The translations under genes were made by a program, and so were the position numbers. This document shows positions 9,190-18,845 of a stretch of DNA of 64,000 nucleotides, piece after piece. Numbering within the stretch: the first letter of the stretch is position 1; every line of letters starts with the position of its first letter. This DNA comes from Palaemon carinicauda (Eukaryota; Arthropoda; Malacostraca; Decapoda; Palaemonidae), in the NCBI RefSeq assembly GCF_036898095.1, contig NC_090730.1:23440093-23504092 (forward strand). Direction: 5' to 3'. The notes under the pieces were generated by a model. That model saw nothing but the letters and a program-made list of their open reading frames with translations, was not told the DNA's origin and searched no databases.

Positions 9190-9855
9190 CAGGAGGAGTT
9201 TAAGAAATAGGAGGAGAAGAAGAGAGAGGAGGAGGAGAAGTAGGAAGAGAAGGGTGAGGAAAATGGAGAGAGAAATCATTTACTCACGTTTGACTATCGG
9301 AAAGAACGGGAGGGGTTAAGAAATAGGATGAGGAGAAGGGAGAGGAGGAGGAGAAGAAGGCAAGGGGAGAGGAGGAGGAGAGGAAGGGAGAGGAGAAGGG
9401 AGATAGGGAGAGGAGGAGGGAGAGGAGAAGGAGTAGCAGGTGGGAGAGGAGAGAAACATTTAACTCACGTATGACTATCGAAAAGAACGGGAGGGTTTGT
9501 GAAATAGGAGAAGGGCACGGAAAAGGGAGATGAAAGAAGGAAGAGGAGGGGAAGGGGGAGGAGAAGTTAGAGGAAGAGGAGAAGGGGGAGGAGGAGAAGG
9601 GAGAAGTAGAAGAAGGGAGAGGAGGAGAAGAAGGGAGATAAGAATTAAGAGGAGGAGGTGAAGGGAGGAGAAGTAGAATGGAGAGAAGGGAGATAAGAAG
9701 GGAGACGAGGAGAATGGAGGAGAAGTAGAATGGAGAGGAGAAGGGTGAATAAAAGGAGGAGGAGGAGGAGAAGGGAGATAGGGAGAGGAGGAGGAGAAAA
9801 GAGATGAGAAGGGAGAGGAGGAGGAGAAGGGAAAGGAGAAAGGAGAGAACTTGGC
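9190..9855. repeat. Polypurine tract (GGAGAAGGGAGA-like)
   Basis: Complementary partner of 893-1660, with the same ACTCACGTTTGACTATCG islands at about 9285-9315 and 9462-9500 and a shorter one at 9165-9195. It is over 95% purine outside the islands. Its reverse-strand open frames are low-complexity only. Confidence 0.9.
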
Positions 9856-10045
9856 GGATCAATGTCCTCTCCCCACAAATGGTGCGAGGAAACTAGGCTA
9901 TGAAATGCTCCTCCCCCCCCTTTCCCCCACCCCCGCCCCCGCTCCATTTGCATTCAATTGGCGTTGGAGGGTTTATCGCTTAACATGCAAATCAGATTCC
10001 ACCCAGACACTGCTAAAGACCAGAGAAAAAATTAGATCGCGAAGG
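9856..10045. other. Unique block with paired octamers, right arm
   Basis: Reverse complement of 726-892. ATTTGCAT is at 9946-9953 and ATGCAAAT at 9985-9992, keeping the same 31-bp spacing. C-runs at about 9911-9940 match the left-arm G-run. Confidence 0.6.
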
Positions 10046-13000
10046 GCGACACAATGTCGAAATACTGTCGAAATACTCATGTATTCATACCGAGAATTTT
10101 CCTAAATTGGTGTCTAGTTCCGTATACGCAATGGGAGGAGGGCAACAAAATGTCGAAATACTGTCGAAATACAAAGTCAATATTCATGTATTCATACCGA
10201 GAATTTTCCTAAATTGGTGTCTAGTTCCATATACGCAATGGGAGGAGGGCAACAAAATGTCAAAATACTGTCGAAATACAAAGTCAATATTCATGTATTC
10301 ATACCGAGAATTTTCCTAAATTGGTGTCTCGTTCCGTATACGCAATGGGAGGAGGGCAACAAAATGTCGAAATACAAATTTTCCTAAATTGGTGTCACTT
10401 TCCGTATACGCAATGGGAGAAGGGCGACAAAATGTCGAAATACAAATTTTCCTAAATTGGTGTCTCTTTCTGTATACGCAATGGGAGAAGGGGGACAAAA
10501 TGTTAAAATACTGTCGAAATACAAAGTCAATATTCATGTATTCACATCCAGAATTTTCCTAAATTGGTGTCACTTTCCGTATATGCAATGGGAGATGGGC
10601 GACAAAATGTCGAAATACAAATTTTCCTAAATTGGTGTCACTTTCCGTATACGCAATGGGAGAAGGGCGACAAAATGTCGAAATACTGTCGAAATACAAA
10701 GTCAATATTCATGTATTCATACCGAGAATTTTCCTACATTCCCAGAATTTTCCTACATTGGTGTCTCTTTCCATATACGCAATGGGAGAAGGTCGACAAA
10801 ATGTCGAAATACTGTCGAAATACAAAGTCAATATTCATGTATTCATACCCAGAATTTTCCTACATTCCCAAAATTTTCCTAAATTGGTGTCTCTTTCCGT
10901 ATACGCAATGGGAGAAGGGCAACAAAATGTCGAAATACTGTCGAAATACAAAGTCAATATTCATGTATTCATACCCAGAATTTTCCTACATTGGTGTCTC
11001 TTTCCGTATACGCAATGGGAGAAGGGCGACAAAATGTCGAAATACTGTCGAAATACAAAGTCAATATTCATGTATTCATACCCAGAATTTTCCTACATTC
11101 CCAAAATTTTCCTAAATCGGTGTCTCTTTCCGTATACGCAATGGGAGAAGGGCAACAAAATGTCGAAATACTGTCGAAATACAAAGTCAATATTCATGTA
11201 TTCATACCCAGAATTTTCCTACATTCCCAAAATTTTCCTAAATTGGTGTCTCTTTCCGTATACGCAATGGGAGAAGGGCAACAAAATGTCGAAATACTGT
11301 CGAAATACAAAGTCAATATTCATGTATTCATACCCAGAATTTTCCTACATTGGTGTCTCTTTCCGTATACGCAATGGGAGAAGGGCGACAAAATGTCGAA
11401 ATACTGTCGAAATACAAAGTCAATATTCATGTATTTATACCCAGAATTTTCCTACATTGGTGTCTCTTTCCGTATACGCAATGGGAGAAGGGCGACAAAA
11501 TGTCGAAATACAGTCAATATTCATGTATTCACATCCAGAATTTTCCTAAATTGTCACTTTCCGTATACACAACGGGAGAAGGGCAACAAAATGTCGAAAT
11601 AAAAAGTCAATATTCATGTATTCACATCCAGAATTTTCCTAAATTGGTGTCTCTTTCCGTATAAGCAATGAGAGAAGGGCGACAAAATGTCGAAATACAG
11701 TCAATATTCATGTATTCACATCCAGAGTTTTCCTAAATTGTCACTTTCTGTATACGCAACGGGAGAAGGGTGACAAAATGTCGAAATACAAAGTCAATAT
11801 TCATGTATTCATACCGAGAATTTTCCTAAATTGGTATCTCTTTCCGTATACGCAATGGGAAAAGGGCGACAAAGTGTCGAAATACAGTCGAAATACAAAG
11901 TCAATATTCATGTATTTACATCCAGAATTTTCCTAAATTAGCATCTCTTCCCGTATACGCAATGGGAGAAGGGCGACAAAATGTCGAAATACTGTCGAAA
12001 TACAAAAGTCAATATTCATGTATTCACACCGAGAATTTTCCTAAATTGGTGTCTCTTTCCGTTATACGCAATGGGAGAATAGCGACAAAATGTCGAAATA
12101 CTGTCGAAATACAAAGTCAATATTCATGTATTCATACCCAGAATTTTCCTACATTCCCAGAATTTTCTTAAATTGGTGTCTCTTTCCGTATACGCAATGG
12201 GAGGAGGGCAACAAAATGTTGAAATACTGTCGAAATACAAAGTCAATATTCATGTATTCATACCGAGAATTTTCCTAAATTGGTGTCTCGTTCCGTATAC
12301 GCAATAGGAGGAGGGCAACAAAATGTCGAAATACAAATTTTCCTAAATTGGTGTCACTTTCCGTATACGCATTGGGAGAAGGGCGACAAAATGTCGAAAT
12401 ACAAATTTTCCTAAATTGGTGTCTCTTTCCGTATACGCAATGGGAGAAGGGGGACAAAATGTTGAAATACTGTCGAAATACAAAGTCAATATTCATGTAT
12501 TCACATCCAGAATTTTCCTAAATTGGTGTCACTTTCCGTATACGCAATGGGAGAGGGGCGATAAAATGTCGAAATACAAATTTTCCTAAATTGGTGTCAC
12601 TTTCCGTATACGCAATGGGAGAAGGGCGACAAAATGTCGAAATACAAATTTTCCTAAATTGGTGTTTCTTTCCGTATACGCAATGGGAGAAGGGAACAAA
12701 ATATTGAAATACTGTCGAAATCCAAAGTCAATATTCATGTATTCACATCCAGAATTTTCCTAAATTGGTGTCACTTTCCGTATACGCAATGGGAGATGGG
12801 CGACAAAATGTCGAAATACAAATTTTCCTAAATTGGTGTCACTTTCCGTATACGCAATGGGAGAAGGGCGACAAAATGTCGAAATACTGTCGAAATACAA
12901 AGTCAATATTCATGTATTCATACCCAGAATTTTCCTACATTCCCAGAATTTTCCTACATTGGTGTCTCTTTCCGTATACGCAATAGGAGAAGGGCGACAA

Positions 13001-13459
13001 AATGTCGAAATACTGTCGAAATACAAAGTCAATATTCATGTATTCATACCCAGAATTTTCCTACATTCCCAGAATTTTCCTAAATCGGTGTCTCTTTCCG
13101 TATACGCAATGGGAGAAGGGCGACAAAATGTCGAAATACTGTCGAAATACAAAGTCAATATTCATGTATTCATACCCAGAATTTTCCTACATTGGTGTCT
13201 CTTTCCGTATACGCAATGGGAGAAGGGCGACAAAATGTCGAAATACTGTCGAAATACAAAGTCAATATTCATGTATTCATACCCAGAATTTTCCTACATT
13301 CCCAGAATTTTCCTAAATTGGTGTCTCTTTCCGTATACGCAATGGGAGAAGGGCGACAAAATGTCGAAATACTGTCGAAATACAAAGTCAATATTCATGT
13401 ATTCATACCCAGAATTTTCCTACATTGGTGTCTCTTTCCGTATACGCAATGGGAGAAGG

Positions 13460-14900
13460 GCGACAAAATGTAGAATTACAGTCAATATTCATGTATTCAC
13501 ATCCAGAATTTTCCTAAATTGTCACTTTCCGTATACGCAACGGGAGAAGGGCGACAAAATGTCGAAATACAAAGTCAATATTCATGTATTCACATCCAGA
13601 ATTTTCCTAAATTGGTGTCTCTTTCCGTATAAGCAATGAGAGAAGGGCGACAAAATGTCGAAATGCAGTCAATATTCATGTATTCATACCGAGAATTTTC
13701 CTAAATTGTCACTTTCTGTATACGCAACGGGAGAAAGGCGACAAAATGTCGAAATACAAAGTCAATATTCATGTATTCATACCGAGAATTTTCCTAAATT
13801 GGTATCTCTTTCCGTATACGCAATGGGAGAAGGGCGACAAAATGTCGAAATACTGTCGAAATACAAAAGTCAATATTCATGTATTCACACCGAGAATTTT
13901 CCTAAATTGCTGTCTCTTTCCGTTATACGCAATGGGAGAATGGCGACAAAATGTCGAAATACTGTTGAAATACAAAGTCAATATTCATGTATTCATACCC
14001 AGAATTTTCCTATATTCCCAGAATTTTCCTAAATTGGTGTCTCTTTCCGTATACGCAATGGGAGAAGGGTGACAAAATGTCGAAATACTGTCGAAATACA
14101 AAGTCAATATTCATGTATTCATACCCAGAATTTTCCTACATTGGTGTCTCTTTCCGTATACGCAATGGGAGAAGAGCGACAAAATGTCGAAATACAGTCA
14201 ATATTCATGTATTCACATCCAGAATTTTCCTAAATTGTCACTTTCCGTATACGCAACGGGAGAAGGGCAACAAAATGTCGAAATACAAAGTCAATATTCA
14301 TGTATTCACATCCAGAATTTTCCTAAATTGGTGTCTCTTTCCGTATAAGCAATGAGAGAAGGGCGACAAAATGTCGAAATACAGTCAATATTCATGTATT
14401 CACATCCAGAATTTTCCTAAATTGTCACTTTCCGTATACGCAACGGGAGAAGGGCAACAAAATGTCGAAATACAAAGTCAATATTCATGTATTCATACCG
14501 AGAATTTTCCTAAATTGGTATCTCTTTCCGTATACGCAATGGGAGAAGGGCGACAAAATGTCGAAATACTGTCGAAATACAAAAGTCAATATTCATGTAT
14601 TCACACCGAGAATTTTCCTAAATTGGTGTCTCTTTCCGTTATACGCAATGGGAGAATGGCGACAAAATGTCGAAATACTGTCGAAATACAAAGTCAATAT
14701 TCATGTATTCATACCGAGAATTTTCCTAAATTGGTATCTCTTTCCGTATACGCAATGGGAAAAGGGCGACAAAATGTCGAAATACAGTCGAAATACAAAG
14801 TCAATATTCATGTATTTACATCCAGAATTTTCCTAAATTAGCATCTCTTCCCGTATACGCAATGGGAGAAGGGCGACAAAATGTCGAAATACTGTCGAAT
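13460..14900 (+). repeat. Tandem duplication of about 716 bp inside the minisatellite
   Basis: Unit order and variants around 13655 recur around 14371 (offset 716), including the AAGCAATGAGAGAAGGGC and CAACGGGAGAA variants. Boundaries are approximate. Confidence 0.7.
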
Positions 14901-16308
14901 TACAAAAGTCAATATTCATGTATTCACACCGAGAATTTTCCTAAATTGGTGTCTCTTTCCGTTATACGCAATGGGAGAATGGCGACAATATGTCGAAATA
15001 CAAAGTCAATATTCATGTATTCATACCCAGAATTTTCCTACATTCCCAGAATTTTCCTAAATTGGTGTCTCTTTCCGTATACGCAATGGGAGAAGGGCGA
15101 CAAAATGTCGAAATACTGTCGAAATACAAAGTCAATATTCATGTATTCATATCCAGAATTTTCCTACATTGGTGTCTCTTTCCATATACGCAATGGGAGA
15201 AGGGCGACAAAATGTCGAAATACAGTCAATATTCATGTATTCACATCCAGAATTTTCCTAAATTGGTGTCACTTTCTGTATACGCAACGGGAGAAGGGCG
15301 ACAAAATGTCGAAATACAAAGTCAATATTCATGTATTCATACCGAGAATTTTCCTAAATTGGTGTCTCTTTCCGTATACGCAATGGGAGAAGGGGGACAA
15401 AATGTTGAAATACTGTTGAAATACAAAGTCAATATTCATGTATTCACATCCAGAATTTTCCTAAATTGGTGTCTCTTTCCGTTATACGCAATGGGAGAAT
15501 GGCGACAAAATGTCGAAATACTGTCGAAATACAAAGTCAATATTCATGTATTCATACCGAGAATTTTCCTAAATTGGTATCTCTTTCCGTATACGCAATG
15601 GGAAAAGGGCGACAAAATGTCGAAATACAGTCGAAATACAAAGTCAATATTCATGTATTTACATCCAGAATTTTCCTAAATTAGCATCTCTTCCCGTATA
15701 CGCAATGGGAGAAGGGCGACAAAATGTCGAAATACTGTCGAATTACAAAAGTCAATATTCATGTATTCACACCGAGAATTTTCCTAAATTGGTGTCTCTT
15801 TCCGTTATACGCAATGGGAGAATGGCGACAATATGTCGAAATACAAAGTCAATATTCATGTATTCATACCCAGAATTTTCCTACATTCCCAGAATTTTCC
15901 TAAATTGGTGTCTCTTTCCGTATACGCAATGGGAGAAGGGCGACAAAATGTCGAAATACTGTCGAAATACAAAGTCAATATTCATGTATTCATATCCAGA
16001 ATTTTCCTACATTGGTGTCTCTTTCCATATACGCAATGGGAGAAGGGCGACAAAATGTCGAAATACAGTCAATATTCATGTATTCACATCCAGAATTTTC
16101 CTAAATTGGTGTCACTTTCTGTATACGCAACGGGAGAAGGGCGACAAAATGTCGAAATACAAAGTCAATATTCATGTATTCATACCGAGAATTTTCCTAA
16201 ATTGGTGTCTCTTTCCGTATACGCAATGGGAGAAGGGGGACAAAATGTTGAAATACTGTTGAAATACAAAGTCAATATTCATGTATTCACATCCAGAATT
16301 TTCCTAAA
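14623..16308 (+). repeat. Tandem 843-bp higher-order duplication inside the minisatellite
   Basis: 14623-15465 and 15466-16308 are nearly identical, with the same order of unit types and the same private variants such as GTCGAATTACAAAAGTC and CGACAATATGTCGAAATAC. The identical translated stretches begin at 14862 and 15705, exactly 843 bp apart. Confidence 0.9.
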
Positions 16309-16680
16309 TTGGTGTCACTTTCCGTATACGCAATGGGAGTAGGGCGACAAAATGTCGAAATACAAATTTTCCGAAATTGGAGTCACTTTCCGTATACGCA
16401 ATGGGAGAAGGGCGACAAAATGTCGAAATACAAGTTTTCCGAAATAGGTGTCACTTTCCGTATACGCAATGGGAGAAGGGCGACAAAATGTCGAAATACT
16501 GTCAAAATACAAAGTCAATATTCATGTATTTACATCCAGAATTTTCCTAAATTAGCGTCTCTTTCCGTATACGCAATGGGAAAAGGGCGACAAAGTGTCG
16601 AAATACAAAGTCAATATTCATGTATTCATACCGAGAATTTTCCTAAATTGGTGTCTCTTTCCGTATATGCAATGGGAGCA

Positions 16681-16798
16681 TGTTCGGGAGCTAACAACCC
16701 ATATTTATGTATATTTCTTTAACAATCAGACAATCATTCAGAGCATGGCAAGTCTGAGAGAAAAGTTTTACAAAAGAGTTGAATAGAACACATCTACC

Positions 16799-16800
<2 letters not shown>
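16681..16800. other. Junction sequence after the minisatellite
   Basis: Mixed sequence between the last minisatellite unit and the ATT run. Nothing recognised. Confidence 0.5.
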
Positions 16801-16858
<58 letters not shown>

Positions 16859-17307
16859 TTGCAAAGCTACAACCATAGTTGGAAAAGCAGGATGCTATAA
16901 GCACAGGAGCTCCAACAGGGAAAATAGGCTAGGAAAGGAAACAAGGAAAAATTAAATTTTTTAATAACAGTAACGTAAAATACATATTTCCTATATAAAC
17001 TATAAAAACTTTAACAAAACAAAAAGAAGAGAACTAAGATAAAATAGTGTGCCAGAGTGTACCCCCAAGCAAAAGAACTCTACCCCAAGACAGTGGAAGA
17101 CCACGGTACAGAGGCTGTGGCACTACCCAAGACTAGAGAACAATGTTTGGTTTTGGAGTGTCCTTCTCCTAGAAGAGCTGCTTACCATAGCTAAAGGGTC
17201 TCTTTTACCCTTTACCAAGAGGAAAATAGCCACTGAACAATAACAATGCAGTAGTTAACCTAATGAGCGAAGAAGAATTGCTTCGTAATCTCCGTGCTGT
17301 CAGGTTT
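16801..17307 (-). mobile_element. (AAT)-tailed interspersed element, reverse copy
   Basis: An ATT run at 16801-16857 is the element's 3' tail. It is followed by GCTACAACCATAGTTGG, AAAGCAGGATGCTATAAGC, GTGTGCCAGAGTGTACCC and CTTCTCCTAGAAGAGCTGC, and it ends near GTAATCTCCGTGCTGTCAGG. The same parts occur in order in the larger copy at 21895-23620. The small open frame at 17049-17243 lies inside and is not a gene. Whether the family is a long SINE or a LINE-derived element is unclear. Confidence 0.8.
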
Positions 17308-17534
17308 ATTCATATCTTTATCATAGCTGATAGCTAATTTCTGATCTAGAAATTGGTGCAAATGAAAGGCTACTGGACAATCGTCTATAAAAGAGATAAA
17401 ATCTTATCCTTCCCTACTATGTCATATATAATTTGATTAAATATATCAATTCTATTTCAAGATAAAATTTAGATAAATGGATTCAGATAGTTAGGTGTTC
17501 TTGTTATTCTAAAGTTTTTATCATCACTCTGACT
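17308..17534. other. Unassigned AT-rich sequence
   Basis: No open frame, repeat or motif that I can recognise. Confidence 0.5.
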
Positions 17535-17701
17535 TTTTTAAGTTTTTATAGTTTACATATGAAAAATTTACTTTGATGTTAATCTTGTTTTTAAACTTCT
17601 CTTGCAATTTTTCCTTATTTCCTTCCCTCACTGGGCTATTTTCCGTTGGAGCCCTTGGGCTTATAGCATCCTGCTTTTCCAACTAGGATTGTAGCTTAGC
17701 A

Positions 17702-17750
<49 letters not shown>

Positions 17751-17770
17751 GTAGTAATAAAAATAATAAT
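17535..17770 (+). mobile_element. (AAT)-tailed element, 5'-truncated forward copy
   Basis: Contains TTTTTATAGTTTACATATG, CCCTCACTGGGCTATTTTCC, GCCCTTGGGCTTATAGCATC and CTGCTTTTCCAACTAGG, then an (AAT)n run from 17699 to 17768. Same family as 16801-17307, opposite orientation. The shared 3' end and variable 5' limits suggest retroposition. Confidence 0.85.
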
Positions 17771-17962
17771 GAAATAAGGCTGTGCCATTTTATCACAATA
17801 ACAAACGGTATTTCAAATGCATGATCAAAGACCTCTAAGTCCAAAAAGTCTTGCATTTTAAAAAGAAAACAGACTTGTTCTTCGACTACCTTTCCACCTC
17901 TCTTTCAGAAATTATTTCCTCAAACGTATTTTCCATGCGCAGTTTCATTCCGAAGTATCCAT
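17771..17962. other. Apparently single-copy sequence, target of the LINE insertion
   Basis: No repeat recognised. It ends at the left copy of the 18-bp target-site duplication. Confidence 0.5.
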
Positions 17963-17980
17963 GAGTCACATTCCTGGAAT
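17963..17980. repeat. Target-site duplication, left copy (18 bp)
   Basis: GAGTCACATTCCTGGAAT is repeated exactly at 18163-18180 and brackets a 182-bp LINE fragment. This is the expected product of target-primed reverse transcription. Confidence 0.9.
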
Positions 17981-18162
17981 AAATCTTCTCTTCTTCTTCT
18001 TTGTCTGCATCTTTTCCCACTTTTATGTGGGGTCGATGTTTCTGGCCAGCTTTCTCCATCTACCTCTGTCCCACACTTCATCACCGGTTAATCCCTTTGA
18101 TCGAAGGTCATCCTTGATAGAGTCCATCCGAGCCAGGCTGAAGGAGAGTGCCCTTGCAAAGA
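17981..18162 (-). pseudogene. 5'-truncated non-LTR retrotransposon: last ORF2 codons and 3' tail
   Basis: The reverse-strand frame ends MDSIKDDLRSKGLTGDEVWD then RGRWRKLARNIDPT and a stop, typical of the extreme C-terminus of a non-LTR ORF2. It is followed by GTGGGAAAAGATGCAGAC and an (AAG)n-like tail at 17981-18000. Only about 180 bp was copied. Perfect 18-bp flanking duplications show that this is a distinct insertion and fairly young. The family differs from the reverse transcriptase at 7320-8296. Confidence 0.88.
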
Positions 18163-18180
18163 GAGTCACATTCCTGGAAT
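18163..18180. repeat. Target-site duplication, right copy (18 bp)
   Basis: Exact copy of 17963-17980 on the 5' side of the truncated LINE. Confidence 0.9.
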
Positions 18181-18254
18181 CAATAATCGCAGAAAAAGCT
18201 GGATTCTCACACTCAGAAATTAGCGATAAGAACATTGTAGCCAATTAGAAAAAT

Positions 18255-18525
18255 CACTGCCCGTCAATCTACTGGACGGGGGTTCGAGCTCCACTCAAAC
18301 TCGATAGTTTTTTTGTAGTGTCTGCAACCTCACCATCCTTATGAGCTAAGGATTAGGGGGTTTGGGATAGCCTATAGCATTCATAGCCTGGCCCACCCTG
18401 GTCCTACCTTGTTGAGGAGGGGTTTGGGCACTCTTCAAATGTATGTAAGACCAATCTCTAGGACAATGTCTCTTGCCTCTGACACTCATGAGTGACATTT
18501 AAACCTTTAAATGATGTCAGCATTA
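18255..18525 (+). mobile_element. tRNA-derived SINE, most complete copy
   Basis: A tRNA-like head contains GGGGGTTCGAGCTCCACTC, a good match to the Pol III B box. The body follows: TTATGAGCTAAGGATTAGGG, GGCCCACCCTGGTCCTACC, ATGTAAGACCAATCTCTAGG and CTCATGAGTGACATTTAAACC. Part of the middle seen in other copies (the CTGAGTCATCAGCAG region) is missing. The A box is not clear. It provides the reference for the partial copies at 3183, 5757 and 6852. Confidence 0.8.
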
Positions 18526-18599
18526 AACATAATTTTATAAGCTCTTTATGGAAACAAAAAATGCTGGAAAAAAGGTAAAGAGCATATGAGCATTTTTCT

Positions 18600-18745
18600 A
18601 CAGCGTTCGCCTTGCATTAGCACGACCGCAGATCGATCCCAGGCTCCGATCGTGAGTTTAAACTGTTTATTGTGGAGGTTAATCTTGTGGTTGGGCTTCC
18701 ACAACTGACGTTCTGGCGTGCATCTCTTCAGATGATATTGTAACA
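18600..18745 (+). repeat. Diverged single copy of the element that seeds the 87-bp satellite
   Basis: It has a tRNA-like stretch (CGTTCGCCTTGCATTAGCAC and GCAGATCGATCCCAGGC, which resembles a B box), then a tail GAGGTTAATCTTGTGGTTGG and CTGACGTTCTGGCGTGC matching the 87-bp monomer with many differences. A second, closer copy with the same head begins at about 18772 and leads directly into the array. Confidence 0.75.
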
Positions 18746-18771
18746 AACTCACCATGAACTACATGCATCTT

Positions 18772-18845
18772 CTAGAGCATTCGCCTTGGATTCGCACGGC
18801 AGCAGATCGATCCCAGCCTCCGGCCGTGATATTAAACTATTTACT
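18772..18845 (+). repeat. Head segment at the left edge of the 87-bp array
   Basis: CATTCGCCTTGGATTCGCAC and CAGCAGATCGATCCCAGCC match the head of the copy at 18600-18745. The first 87-bp monomer begins immediately afterwards, so the head occurs only at the array's edge and was not amplified. Confidence 0.75.

Larger units (their letters stand above)
6085..10900 (-). repeat. Right arm of large imperfect inverted duplication
   Basis: Contains the same ordered blocks as 1-4210 in reverse complement. The inner limit is set only by where the left arm meets the gap. The outer limit is blurred because both arms end inside the 107-bp minisatellite. Compared with the left arm this one keeps the full reverse-transcriptase C-terminal half and its 3' tail, and lacks the insert seen at 1930-2086. 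Confidence 0.85.
10040..16680 (+). repeat. 107-bp minisatellite array with 68- and 126-bp length variants
   Basis: About 65 tandem units. The standard unit is 107 bp, with words TGTCGAAATACTGTCGAAAT, AGTCAATATTCATGTATTCA, GAATTTTCCTAAATTGG and CCGTATACGCAATGGGAG. A short unit of 68 bp lacks the middle; a long unit of about 126 bp duplicates a 19-bp piece around ACATTCCCAGAATTTTCC. The 126-bp form keeps reading frame, which explains open frames up to 305 codons; these start and stop arbitrarily and I do not regard them as genes. Longer internal duplications are present (see the next two entries). Confidence 0.95.

Noticed and set aside
10632..11549. 305-codon open frame and neighbours as genes
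   Set aside because: They lie wholly within the 107-bp minisatellite, overlap in several frames and begin and end at arbitrary units.
17961..18248. Forward 95-codon open frame with a hydrophobic start
   Set aside because: It is the antisense of the LINE C-terminal fragment and crosses the target-site duplication.
18255..18330. Functional tRNA gene
   Set aside because: A B-box-like word is present but no cloverleaf or clear A box can be formed; the sequence continues into a SINE body.
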